Shown here in pieces: positions 10,330 to 21,441 of a stretch of 64,000 bases of DNA. The position numbers and the translations under genes were made by a program. Location: NCBI RefSeq assembly GCF_027409185.1, contig NC_084462.1, positions 183,758,071 through 183,822,070 of the forward strand. The letters run 5' to 3'. Origin of the DNA: Cynocephalus volans. Lineage: Eukaryota > Chordata > Mammalia > Dermoptera > Cynocephalidae. Position 1 is the stretch's first letter, and every line of letters starts with the position of its first letter. Below the pieces are notes generated by a model. The model saw nothing but the letters and a program-made list of their open reading frames with translations, ran no database searches and was not told the DNA's origin.

Positions 10330-11190
10330 GTGAGCCACCTCCTGCCTTTGAGGGGACCCAGCAGAGCAGCTCACAGCCCAGAGCCCACAGCAGGAAAGAG
10401 CCCGACACACACAGGTTGACAGCACTCCAGGCCGTGAGACGCTCAGGAACACGCGGGGATCTTGCACGAGACAAGCTTGCAGGGTCTGCGGCTGCTCGGG
10501 GCTGGGTTAATTGCTGGCAAGGCCTCTGGCTGCCTCTCTACCTGCAATGCCCACGGAGGAGAAGCAGGTTCCAGGTAGCACCATATAGGGTGGGCCCTCT
10601 GGGCACAAGCCACTGAGCCCCTGCATCAAGGCCACCCAGGCCAGTGGTGATCAAGAAACAAGTGTGGGGACGCTTGTTCCTGCAGATAACTCTGCTGACC
10701 CTGACCGATGCGGGAGGCCTGGGCGCCGCATCTCTCTTCTCACTCCACTTCCTCCCCCACCAGGTAAGCGCAGTTCTGGGCTCTCCAGATGCAGGGAGGT
10801 CAGGAAGTCTGTGTCAGCCTCACGCAGCCAATCACAGCTCCTGGCCTTTCTCTCCTGGGCACGACCGTGGATTCTCCTGAGATCCCACTCGGGACCCGCG
10901 GCTGCCCTCCCAGCCCAGGAAATGCCTCCTGTGTCTGCCACATACACCCCTAACCCCCGCCCCCCGTGGCACACCTACCTCCACCCTCCCTACCCCGCAG
11001 GACGCTCTCTTGGGCAGTGTCCTTATCCACCCAGACTCCAGGCCACCCCAGCCACCTCCAGATGGGCTCTGAGGGCCAGCGCCCATGGCCTGGGGCGGGA
11101 GAGGAAGGCTGTGCTTGGGCTCACTCCTCCCTGGGGGGCCCACCTGGAGCCTCCCGCTCCCACCACCCCCGACAGCCAGAACCACAAATA
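10330..11190. other. GC-rich intergenic DNA without a gene
   Basis: No recognised gene or repeat. ORFs up to 191 codons overlap on both strands with proline/serine-rich, low-complexity content and are best read as chance frames in GC-rich DNA. Confidence 0.55.
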
Positions 11191-11194
11191 CTTT

Positions 11195-11590
11195 ACACAC
11201 GGGGCTCTGAATTTAATGGTTCACACGGGCTCTCTCTGAGCTGCTGCCTTTTATTTTATGGATAAATTAATATTATATACACAAGAGCACGTTTAAGTCA
11301 CCCACTAGAGAGGCGGCAGCAAGGGTCGGTGGGGACACATAAATTTTTCCGCGCACATGGCCCAGTGTCAGCGCCCGGCGGCCATCCATCTGCCCGCTGA
11401 CCTCCATCCCAGCCTGGGCTCGCGGCCTGGCACGCTCGGAAACCACCGGGCACTTGTGCCTTTATAGCCCACTAATTTGACTGCGTTCAGGACATATTGG
11501 GTCGCATAACTTTTATATGCAAATCAATAAAAAGCCCTTTCCTATATAATTTAAATCACTGAATAATTAACCAGGTTGAGCCGCACCCCC
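11195..11590. promoter_or_regulatory. Candidate conserved non-coding element (AT-rich, homeo/POU motifs)
   Basis: A non-repetitive AT-rich block inside GC-rich DNA. It holds a perfect POU octamer ATGCAAAT at 11517-11524 that overlaps 'atcaataaaa' (a PBX/HOX-like core). It also has several TAAT or ATTA cores ('taaattaatattatata', 'gaataattaacc') and 'cctttatagccc'. There is no ORF of note. This is the look of a developmental enhancer. Conservation itself cannot be seen from one sequence. Confidence 0.4.
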
Positions 11591-12019
11591 CAATGTCAGC
11601 AAATCCCTACAAGGGAGAAGCGCGGGCACGAGCCTTCAGCTTGCCCTGGGAGAGCCTGGCCCCGATGCACCACCAGTGTTGACCAAGGACTGGCCGGTCA
11701 GTGCCCACTCCCTGCCCCAGGAATGGGCAACCCAGGATGCCTGGGGAATTGACCAGCAGCCTGCGACCTGAGACCACCCTCATCTGGGACACGATCTGAG
11801 CCAGCCCCATTAGGGACCCCCCCCTCCTTCTCAGAGAATAGCACAGTCTATGGAAGCAGTGCCACAGAAAAGGACACGGGGGCAGAGGGCCTGCCCAGGA
11901 ACGTGAAAACCCACAAAGCTCATTGGAGGGCCAGCCGCCCCTCCCGAAGCTCCATGCTCCGGTCTGTACCCCACCACTCCAAACGCCACCCCGTCCCTCC
12001 ACCCCCTCCTTGCACCCCT
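11591..12019. other. Intergenic flank of the large minisatellite
   Basis: No gene or repeat recognised. The long plus-strand frames entering the minisatellite begin here with unremarkable residues. Confidence 0.5.
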
Positions 12020-15000
12020 CAACCCTCCGCCCCTCAACCCTCCATCCCTACACACTTCCATCCTCCCTCCTCCATCCTCCATCCCTACACACTTCCAACC
12101 TCCATCCTCCATCCTCCATCCCTACACTCTTCCATCCTCAATCCTCCATCTTCCATCCCTACACACTTCCATCCTCCCTCCTCCATCCTCTATCCCTACA
12201 CACTTCCATCCTCCATCCTCCATCCCTACACACTTCCATCCTCCCTCCTCCATCCTCTATCCCTACACACTTCCATCCTCCCTCCTCCATCCTCTATCCC
12301 TACACACTTCCATCCTCCATCCTCCATCCCTACACACTTCCATCCTCCGTCCTCCATCCTCCATCCTTACACACTTCCATCCTCCCTCCTCCATCCTCTA
12401 TCCCTACACACTTCCATCCTCCATCCTCCATCCCTACACACTTCCATCCTCCGTCCTCCATCCTCCATCCTTACACACTTCCATCCTCCATCCTCCATCC
12501 TCCATCCCTACACACTTCCATCCGCCACCCCTCCATCCTCCATCCCTACACACTTCCATCCTCCATCCTCTATCCCTACACAGTTCCATCCTCCCTCCTC
12601 CATCCTCCATCCCTACACACTTCCATCCTCCATCCCTACACACTTCCATCCTCCATCCTCCATTCTCCATCCTCCATCCACCATCGCTACACACTTCCAT
12701 CCTCCATCCTCCATCCCTACACACTTCCATCCTCCATCCTCCATCCTCCGTCCCTACACACTTCCATCCTCCATCCTCCATCCTCCGTCCCTACACACTT
12801 CCAACCTCAATCCTCCATCCTCCATCCCTACACACTTCCATCCTCCATCCTCCATCCTCCATCCTCCATCCCTACACACTTCCATCCTCCATCCTCCATC
12901 CCTACACACTTCCATCCTCCCTACTCCATCCTCCATCCCTACACAGTTCCATCCTCCCTCCTCCATCCTCCATCCCTACACACTTCCATCCTCCATCCTC
13001 CATCCCTACACACTTCCATCCTCCATTCTCCATCCCTACACACTTCCATCCTCAATCCTCCATCCTCCATCCCTACACACTTCCATCCTCCATCCTCCAT
13101 CCTCCATCCCTACACACTTCCATCCTCCCTACTCCATCCTCCATCCCTACACAGTTCCATCCTCCCTCCTCCATCCTCCATCCCTACACACTTCCATCCT
13201 CTGTCCTCCATCCCTACACACTTCCATCCTCCATTCTCCATCCCTACACACTTCCATCCTCCCTCCTCCCTCCTCCATCCCTACACACTTCCATCCTCCC
13301 TCCTCCATCCTCCATCCCCACACATTTCCATCCTCCCTCCTCCATCCTCCATCCCTACACACTTCTATCCTCCCTCTATCCTCCATCCCTACACACTTCC
13401 ATCCTCCATCCTCCATCCTCCATCCCTACACACTTCCATCCTCCATCCTCCATCCTCCGTCCCTACACACTTCCATCCTCCATCCTCCATCCCTACACAC
13501 TTCCATCCTCCCTCCTCCATCCTCCATCCTTACACACTTCCATCCTCCCTCCTCCATCCTCCATCCCTACACACTTCCATCCTCCCTCCTCCATCCTCCA
13601 TCCTTACACACTTCCATCCTCCCTCCTCCATCCTCCATCCCTACACACTTCCAACCTCCATCCTCCATCACTACACACTTCCATCCTCCATCCTCCATCC
13701 CTACACACTTCCATCCTCCATCCTCCATCCTCCATCCCTACACTCTTCCATCCTCCCTCCTCCATCCTCCATCCCTACACACTTCCATCCTCCCTCCTCC
13801 ATCCCTACACACTTCCATCCTCCATCCTCCATCCTCCATCCCTACACACTTCCATCCTCCATCCTCCATCCTCCGTCCCTACACACTTCCATCCTCCATC
13901 CTCCATCCCTACACACTTCCATCCTCCCTCCTCCATCCTCCATCCTTACACACTTCCATCCTCCCTCCTCCATCCTCCATCCCTACACACTTCCATCCTC
14001 CCTCCTCCATCCTCCATCCTTACACACTTCCATCCTCCCTCCTCCATCCTCCATCCCTACACACTTCCAACCTCCATCCTCCATCACTACACACTTCCAT
14101 CCTCCATCCTCCATCCCTACACACTTCCATCCTCCATCCTCCATCCTCCATCCCTACACTCTTCCATCCTCCCTCCTCCATCCTCCATCCCTACACACTT
14201 CCATCCTCCCTCCTCCATCCCTACACACTTCCATCCTCCATCCTCCATCCTCCGTCCCTACACACTTCCATCCTCCATCCTCCATCCCCACACATTTCCA
14301 TCCTCCCTCCTCCATCCTCCATCCCTACACACTTCTATCCTCCGTCTATCCTCCATCCCTACACACTTCCATCCTCCATCCTCCATCCTCCATCCCTACA
14401 CACTTCCATCCTCCCTCCTCCCTCCTCCATCCCTACACACTTCCATCCTCCCTCCTCCATCCTCCATCCCCACACATTTCCATCCTCCCTCCTCCATCCT
14501 CCATCCCTACACACTTCTATCCTCCCTCTATCCTCCATCCCTACACACTTCCATCCTCCCTCCTCCATCCTCCATCCCTACACACTTCGATCCTCCATCC
14601 TCCATCCCTACACACTTCCATCCTCCATCCTCCATCCCTACACACTTCCATCCTCCCTCCTCCATCCTCCATCCCTACACACTTCCATCCTCCATGCTCC
14701 ATCCTCCATCCTCCATCCCTACACACTTCCATCCTCCACCCTCCATCCTCCATCCCTACACACTTCCATCCTCCATCCTCCATCCTCCATCCCTACACAC
14801 TTCCATCCTCCCTCCTCCATCCTCCATCCCTACACACTTCCATCCTCCCTCCTCCATCCTCCATCCTTACACACTTCCATCCTCCCTCCTCCATCCTCCA
14901 TCCCTACACACTTCCATCCTCCCTCCTCCATCCTCCATCCTTACACACTTCCATCCTCCCTCCTCCATCCTCCATCCCTACACACTTCCATCCTCCATCC

Positions 15001-15668
15001 TCCATCCCTACACACTTCCATCCTCCATCCTCCATTCTACATCCTCCATCCTCCATCACTACACACTTCCATCCTCCATCCTCCATCCTCCATCCCTACA
15101 CACTTCCATCCTCCATCCTCCATCCTCCATCCCTACACTCTTCCATCCTCCCTCCTCCATCCTCCATCCCTACACACTTCCATCCTCCCTCCTCCATCCC
15201 TACACACTTCCATCCTCCATCCTCCATCCTCCGTCCCTACACACTTCCATCCTCCATCCTCCATCCCTACACACTTCCATCCTCCATCCTCCATCCCTGC
15301 CCACTTCCATCCTCCCTCCTCCATCCTCCATCCCTACACACTTCCATCCTCCCTCCTCCGTCCTCCATCCCTACACACTTCCATCCTCCATCCTCCATCC
15401 TCCATCCCTGCACACTTCCATCCTCCATCCTCCATCCTGCATCCCTGCACACTTCCATCCTCCCTCCATCCTCCATCCCTACACACTTCCATCCTCCCTC
15501 CTCCATCCTCCATCCCTACACACTTCCATCCTCCCTCCTCCATCCTCCATCCCTACACACTTCCATCCTCCATCCTCCATCCTCCATCCCTACACACTTC
15601 CATCCTCCATCCTCAACCCTCCATCCTTACACACTTCCATCCTCCATCCTCCATCCTCCATTTTTCCT
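12020..15668. repeat. Giant 3.6-kb CATCCTC/CATCCCTACACACTTC minisatellite
   Basis: Built from a 16-bp unit, catccctacacacttc, separated by one to four copies of a 7-bp unit, catcctc, with common variants (ctcc for atcc, cttacac, ctacactc). Higher-order copies are visible. A segment with the rare words 'ccaacctcc' (13651, 14067) and 'cactcttcc' (13741, 14157) repeats at exactly 416 bp. The 'cacatttcc' word at 13321, 14291 and 14473 marks further internal duplications of 970 and 182 bp. Because the units lack stops, several frames stay open for more than 1,200 codons. The translations are pure H/P/S/I/L/T repeats with no domain. The minus strand is GGA-rich. Confidence 0.95.
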
Positions 15669-16404
15669 CCTACGTCCTACATCCCTTCTTTCCTCCTACC
15701 TTCCCTTCACTCTTCAGCTGCCCCTTATGTGCACCATGTGCCTGGCCCTGTGCAGAGCAAGGGAGACATGGAAGCAGTTAAAGGAGGCACAGTCCGTGAC
15801 ACCAGCACAGATTCACCTCCACACGCGCCTTCACCAGCCACATGCTGGGGGAAGCTGTTCCCCACGCAGGATTGCAGAGCACCCTGCCCAGGCCTGGCCC
15901 CACAGCCGGGGATGTGGAGACACCTCCACCATTGTCCCTGCTCTGGTGGAGCCCTGGTCACGTGGGCAGAGCAGCCAGAATCTTCTGGTGTGGCAGGCAT
16001 TTGCTAAGCCCTCAGGGACCTCAGCACAGGTTCTGCCCCTCCCAGCCCATGGGGGGTTCCCGCATTTTCCAGGTTTGCAGGTGTGGCACAGAGGTGGAGG
16101 ACTCCTGAGCAACCTGCTTGAGGCTGCAGGGCCTCAGAGCTCAGAGCCGTGCTGCACAGCCTGTGAAGCCAGGAAGCTCGGGGTGAGGATTTGCTCTGAG
16201 CACTGCAAGGAAAGCATTTGAGCCAGACCTTAGGAGATGAGGCAGGACCTGTGGGGCAGAGGGAAGAGCGGAGGCCAAAGCAGAGAGGTGTGAGAACAGG
16301 TGGCCTTTCCCACGTCAGAGAGTGACTGGGAGTGACCGGTCCTGGAGGCTGATCCAAGGTTTTGGGGTGGGGGTGGAGAGGTCGCCAGGAACCGGACAAA
16401 GGCC
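15669..16404. other. Intergenic, nothing recognised
   Basis: A few more degenerate C/T-rich words continue to about 15715, then ordinary GC-rich sequence. No gene or known repeat recognised. Confidence 0.5.
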
Positions 16405-16407
16405 CTG

Positions 16408-16800
16408 TCTTATTCACTTGGGTTGCTGTCACAGAGGACCACAGATGGGGCGGCTTCCATGGCAGTTGAAGTATGAGCCTCACAGTTCCAGAGACTGGAA
16501 GTCCAGGATCAGGTGCCACAGATCTGGTTCCTGGTGAGGGCCTGCTCCCGGCTTGCAGTCGGCATCTTCCTGCACGTCCTCATGTGGCCTTTCTTCGGCA
16601 CATGCTCGTTGGAAGATTGATGAGCCATCTCTCTGTCCTACTCTTCTTCTAAGGACAAGAATCCCATCATGCGCTCCACCCTCATGACATCATCTCAGCC
16701 TAATCACCCCACGAAGGCCCCACCTCCAACCACCATCACACTGGGCATTAGGGCTTCGAAATATGAAATTTGGGGGGGACACATTCAGCCTGTAACAGCC
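16408..16800 (-). mobile_element. MLT1-like MaLR solo LTR, antisense
   Basis: Nearly complete: starts 'tgtcttattcacttgggttg', passes 'cacagttccagagactggaa', 'cctggtgagggcctgctccc', 'cctcatgtggcc' and 'catcacactgggcattaggg', and ends 'gggggacacattcagcctgt'. This is the reverse complement of an MLT1-type LTR. No viral internal region adjoins it. Confidence 0.75.
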
Positions 16801-17495
16801 TTGAACACCAGGCAGGTGAATCAGCCTCGACTGTCCTCCAAGGGGAGCCAGCATGGTGCAGACACAACACCCCCCCTGCCCTGTAGAGACCAGGTCTCCA
16901 GGAAAGACAGAGGGTGCAGCAGCCTCTGCTCGGGCAGCTCAGGTTGATGGGCCTTACCCTGCACCTGGCGACAGCCTTGGGGCACCACCTGGCGGCCTCC
17001 CTCGGCTGACCCTGCACCTGCACCTCCCACCAGCATCCCTGCTGAGTCAGAGGCACAGGACCCAGGGGCCCACTTGGAGTCCACCATGTGAACCTGCCGG
17101 TCGATGAGATGACAATGGGCAGGGGGAACAAGAAACAAAGAGCGTGGTCTCTCTCCCCCAGACAGGGATTCTGGAGCGTGCTTCCTACAGCCTCCGGCAG
17201 GGCTGCACCCCGGTCGCCCTTACCTGTTCTGGCTCAACTACACTCTCCCGCCCTGCCTCGGCACCCTATGCCCCTCAGTCCTGCCCCTAAGATTACAACC
17301 CTCCCTCCCCCAATAATGCACCAGCACAGACCACGGCTTACCAGGCTCTGACATGTGAAAGCTGCCCAACTCCCTGTACGAGGCTGGAACAACCTTGTGC
17401 ACAATCAAAGAAGAAGAGGAGCAGGACAAAAATGCTTAGCTCATTTAGTGTTGAACACAGACAGAGAAACCTGAATGCAACAGTCCGTGGCCATT
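16801..17495. other. Intergenic, nothing recognised
   Basis: GC-rich sequence with only overlapping chance ORFs. No gene or repeat recognised. Confidence 0.5.
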
Positions 17496-17499
17496 TTCC

Positions 17500-18175
17500 T
17501 TCCATCCAGAGCTGCACAGTTTTCACACTGACCCCTGAGGTTGAGCTGTGTGGCATTATAAAGAATTTGTCTGGTCCTTGTCCCACATTCCTGGCTTGGA
17601 GCTTCTAAAACCCTTGGAATCTCCAAAGTGACAAGAATGACTTTGTTATTCATGAGCCCCTCAGACTACAGAGTTTATGCTAATGAGGTGGCTCTGGATG
17701 GGATCGGTCACCAGACGGACCAACCATGGGCTACAAGGTTGGGGCTTTGAGCCACAAGGTGTCAGCCCGGCCTCTGGAAGGGGAGGGCCTGGAACTTGAG
17801 CTCAGTCACTCTGCCAATGATTTGATCCATCATGATCATGTAATGAAACCTCAATAAAAGCTCTGGACACGGAAGCCTAAGTGGGCTTCCTGGTCTGTGA
17901 ACAGCTCGATGAGCTGGGAGAGGAGTGTGTGTTCAGGACCCTGCAGCACCTCGCCCTACACATCTTTTCATTTGGCTGATCCTGAGTTGTACCCTTTGCA
18001 ATAAAACTGTAATCCTAAGTATAGTGCTTTCCTGAGTTCTGTGGGTCTAGGGTAATTGGGAACCCCTTGATTTGTGGCCAGTTGTCAGAAGTGTGGGTGG
18101 CCTGGGGACCCCCTAACTTGTGGCTGGCATCGGGAGTGGAGGCAACCTTGTTGGGGACCATGGCCTTTAACCTGT
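17500..18175 (+). mobile_element. Endogenous-retroviral LTR, sense
   Basis: LTR-like architecture in the plus direction. An upstream U3-like region runs past 'atgaggtggctctggatggg'. 'catgatcatgtaatgaaacc' and 'tcaataaaagctctgg' follow (AATAAA near 17853). Then comes 'cctgagttgtaccctttgca' with a second AATAAA near 18001, and 'cctgagttctgtgggtctag'. The order matches ERV LTRs that carry two AATAAA motifs. It is a solo LTR; I cannot name the subfamily with confidence. Ends are approximate. Confidence 0.6.
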
Positions 18176-18935
18176 GGGGTCAGTGCTACCTGTGGGTGGC
18201 TCAGGCAGCAGCCTGGTATGGCCGAGTCCCTGCCTACAAGCCCACCTACAGTGGCCCGGACAGCCTGAGCAGTCTGTCAACGAAACACTGAAGGGCCATT
18301 TGAGGAAGGAGTTCTGGCCCTTGTCTGAGAACCTTCCCCGACGTGTCCTGGTAAGATCAAGGAAGCTGTGTCACATTTCCACATGGTTGGCAGCAGCTTG
18401 GAAGGAGCCCCAGGGTGACAGTGGTGCATCTTCCAGAAGTGTGGTGTCGCCCACACATCCTCCACATTCCATAACTCTATGCGGAAAAACAAGGACATCG
18501 GAGACGCCAAGTTGAACTTTGATTCAGAGGAGTCCAGTTCTGAGAGTGAAGACGTTTTAGGACTGCCTTAACTCACGCATTTTGCTTTTATTTTTCTTTT
18601 TATATATGCATAACAGTGAGCTATGATAAAATCCTATGATTAAATACGCCTAAAAGAGCTCTTTGGTGAATATGAAGTGGAACTTCTACGTGACAAAGCA
18701 CCTGCCATCATTTTATGGGCAGCATTTTCTCTTTCTTAGAGGTGCATAAAACAAAGGTATACCTTAGAGTCAACGGCATTCAACAAAATGGTTAAAAATA
18801 ATAACAGCACATGGTGGGGCAGGGTTTATCCTGGGAGAGCAGGAATGGATCACCTAGATCCAGTCGATCACCTAGGTCGGTCCTCCAGTGTGATTCACCG
18901 AGGCCACTGCAAAGACTATAAAGGACAAAACCCCA
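18176..18935. other. Intergenic; short acidic-serine ORF, no gene called
   Basis: No known gene recognised. A 30-codon frame at 18479-18571 ends in an acidic, serine-rich stretch (SEESSSESEDV) that would fit the C-terminus of a nuclear protein, so a processed-pseudogene fragment is possible. I could not identify a parent. Confidence 0.35.
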
Positions 18936-18939
18936 CGTG

Positions 18940-19950
18940 AGTTATCTCAATAGACACAGAAAAGGACTACATGAAGTGCAGCCCTATTCATAATTTCTAA
19001 AAACTCTCAGCAGGCTACAAATAAAAGAGAACATCCCTAATCTGATAAAACCTATTTTTCAAAAGCCCTCAGGAAGCATCAGACTTAAGAGAGAATCTAT
19101 GACACAATCTCTTCAAGATCAGAAGCCACAGATGTCCCTTATCACCTCTCAGTGTGACGTAACCCTGCAAGTCCCAGGAAACACTGCAAGCAAACAAAAA
19201 AGTAGGTGTTAGGATTGGACAGGAAGAGATAAAACTGTCATGACCTGTGGATAGTGTGGTCCTCTCTGTAGCAAACGTACCTGCATCAACAAACTACTAG
19301 AACCAATAGCAGTTACAAGATAAACCCACAAAAAATCCGTAATATTACTCGATGCCAACAATAATCAACCAGAAAATAAGATAACTGTTCACAGTAGCAA
19401 CCGAAGCAATTAAGTAACTAGGAATTAAATTACCAAAGAATGGACTGGACATTTATGGAGAAAATTTTGGAACCCCATGAAAGGACTCAGCCGAGCGATT
19501 GAAAGGGGGAAGGTTGCACAGTCAGATGGGGGTGACTCAAAACAGCACAGTTGTTCCCACATTCATTTCTAGATTAATGCCATGCAAATCACAGTTCCAG
19601 CAGGCTCTTTCAGAAACTCGACAGCCCCATTCTAAGCGTGCTACGGAAGAATAAAAGTCCGTGAATGCAGAAGCTGATTTTTTAAAAAAGCAAACAGAAA
19701 GGGCTCACACCACCAGAACGAAGACAAACCACAAAGCCACGGCAACTAAAAATAAAATAAAAGCCAGTGTGGTGCCGAAGAAAGAGGGAGCTGACCCAGA
19801 ACAGAGTCGGGGACATGTGGCAACTTCTATCGGTGGCCCTGCAAATCAAGGGGGAGGACTCAGTGCTGGGGAAAGCGGTCATTCTGCAGAGAGAAATAAA
19901 GTTAGGTCTCTGCACCATCTAAAACGTTGGGTGCAGATGGATTGAAGATG
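18940..19950 (+). mobile_element. Diverged L1 ORF2 remnant (RT to C-terminal region)
   Basis: Sense, heavily mutated L1 ORF2. 'ctcaatagacacagaaaagg', 'aaaaactctcagcaggctac', 'attggacaggaagagataaa' and 'taactaggaattaaatt' occur in the order expected across the RT domain and beyond. No surviving ORF. Confidence 0.65.
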
Positions 19951-19954
19951 TACA

Positions 19955-20405
19955 TGTAAATGTGGGAGCGAGACTGGGAAGGGGACGGGGAGGAGGAATA
20001 CTTTGTGGACAGGGCTGTCAGAGCCGGGGCCCTGAGGACTGCCAGTGACCACACCTCCACATCGACACCCAAAAAGTGATAAGAAGATGCTGCTGCTGTC
20101 TCCCGAGAGTCTGCACCTTCTGCCAGAGCTCTCACCTACCCCTCTGCCAGCTGGATCTTGCTGAGGCGTACGTGACTGACAGATTTCATGGGTGAATTGC
20201 TGGAGACAAGGGCCTTGACCACAAGGACTTTCCGGGTGTCACAACCCACCGTCAGGGGCCATTCTGTGGGACTCAGGCGTGGAGAGCAGGTGCAGGCCAG
20301 GGACAAGCCCAGGTGCCTGGCTCCAGCTCCCCCCACCCAGGCCCTCCCTGGAGACCCCACTTCCCCCACGGCCACCACCAGCCCCATCTTCAAACAGGTT
20401 CTTTG
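19955..20405. other. Intergenic, nothing recognised
   Basis: GC-rich sequence without recognised gene or repeat. Confidence 0.5.
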
Positions 20406-20407
20406 AG

Positions 20408-20570
20408 GGGGAGGAGAAGCAATCTCCTTCATATAAATGTTTAATTGGAAATTAATATTTATGAGGCTCTTGAATGACGGGGCTGTGGGTTTAATAAATA
20501 TTAACCAGTAATGGGTCTCTCCCTCTTCCTCCTGGCTGCTTAATACCTCTGTTTGTGCAGCATCCATTAT
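20408..20570. promoter_or_regulatory. Candidate conserved non-coding element
   Basis: A short AT-rich island between GC-rich flanks, with 'tttaattggaaattaatatt', 'taataaatattaaccag' and 'gctgcttaatacc'. The clustered TAAT/ATTA cores are not in any recognised repeat. Regulatory function is an inference. Confidence 0.3.
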
Positions 20571-21390
20571 TCACAGGGTCCCTCGACTCCAGCCCCGGGA
20601 TGGGGGTGGGACCTGCCGCCTTCTGGGTGGGGGGCAGAGGGAAGCCGTGGTCTCTGGGGTCGAGGGTTCCACAACAGAATGGAGCCCCTCCGTGGATGGG
20701 GAAGTCTCTGACCACAGGACACCACGGGCCCGTCCCTCATCGGCACGGACACCACCCACCGGCCCGCGGAAACCCATCTCCCAGCCTGGCTTTCAGCCCC
20801 CGCGGGCTCCTGCCCAGACGCCACCTCCTCCAGGAAGCCCTCCCGGCCTGCGCGGGAGCAGCGCCCACCCTCCTGCCTCAGCCAGTTCGCTCCTCCCCCT
20901 GCCCCGGGAAGGGCTCAAGAAGTCCAGCCTGGCGACCCCCGCCCGGCCCGATGCGGGTGGGCTGCTCGGAGGGGACCGGGTGTTCTGAATGGACCAGGAG
21001 GGGTCCGGGCCCCGCCCGCCGCCCTGGCCCGTCGGTGGGGTTCTGGCGCCCTCGTGTGGCCCATGTGGGCACGACCTCAGATGGGGACGAGCTGCCCGCC
21101 CGGGTTTGGACTCTCCCGCCACAGGGCACTCTCTGCACGGCCTGAGGACTCCCATGGTGCACAGGACAGCTGCCCTCTGCCTGCGCGTCCCTCCCAGCCC
21201 TGGCCAGGGCCCCACCGTCCCCAGACTGCCTCCCACCCCGCTCCACAGCCCAGAAGGTACCAAAGGGTAGAGACCTTGGTGAGGCATCCCAGGGCCAAGG
21301 GAGGGCTTTCTGGAAGACCACTCATGGAGGAGGCCACATCCCCCACCCCCGCCGTCCTCCCCCTCCCTAGCCCTCCCCTCCCCCTCCCCC
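20571..21390. other. GC- and CpG-rich intergenic stretch
   Basis: Moderately CpG-rich from about 20710 to 21120. Overlapping ORFs up to 214 codons occur on both strands, none with a recognisable product. It could be a weak CpG island, but no exon could be defined. Confidence 0.4.
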
Positions 21391-21398
21391 TGCGCGCG

Positions 21399-21438
<40 letters not shown>
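21391..21438. repeat. (GC)n(CA)n tract, Z-DNA-prone
   Basis: An unbroken alternating pyrimidine-purine run: 'tgcgcgcgtgcgcg' followed by about 17 CA units, preceded by a C/T-rich tract. Such runs favour left-handed DNA. Confidence 0.85.

Positions 21439-21439
<1 letters not shown>

Positions 21440-21441
<2 letters not shown>

Noticed and set aside
10664..11239. 191-codon plus-strand ORF
   Set aside because: Low-complexity, overlapped by minus-strand frames; no start context, splice signals or family match.
11903..16221. Overlapping plus-strand ORFs of 1,292 and 1,432 codons, plus minus-strand frames
   Set aside because: They are translations of the stop-free minisatellite at 12020-15668; all frames give only H/P/S/I/L/T or EDGGWKCVG-type repeats, with no domain or codon bias expected of a gene.
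21045..21060. Possible third CTCF site (minus strand CCACACGAGGGCGCC)
   Set aside because: Two mismatches in the central core make it too weak to list with the two stronger motifs.
20793..21437. 214-codon minus-strand ORF
   Set aside because: Starts in the CA microsatellite and runs through CpG-rich DNA with equally long opposite-strand frames; no domain recognised.
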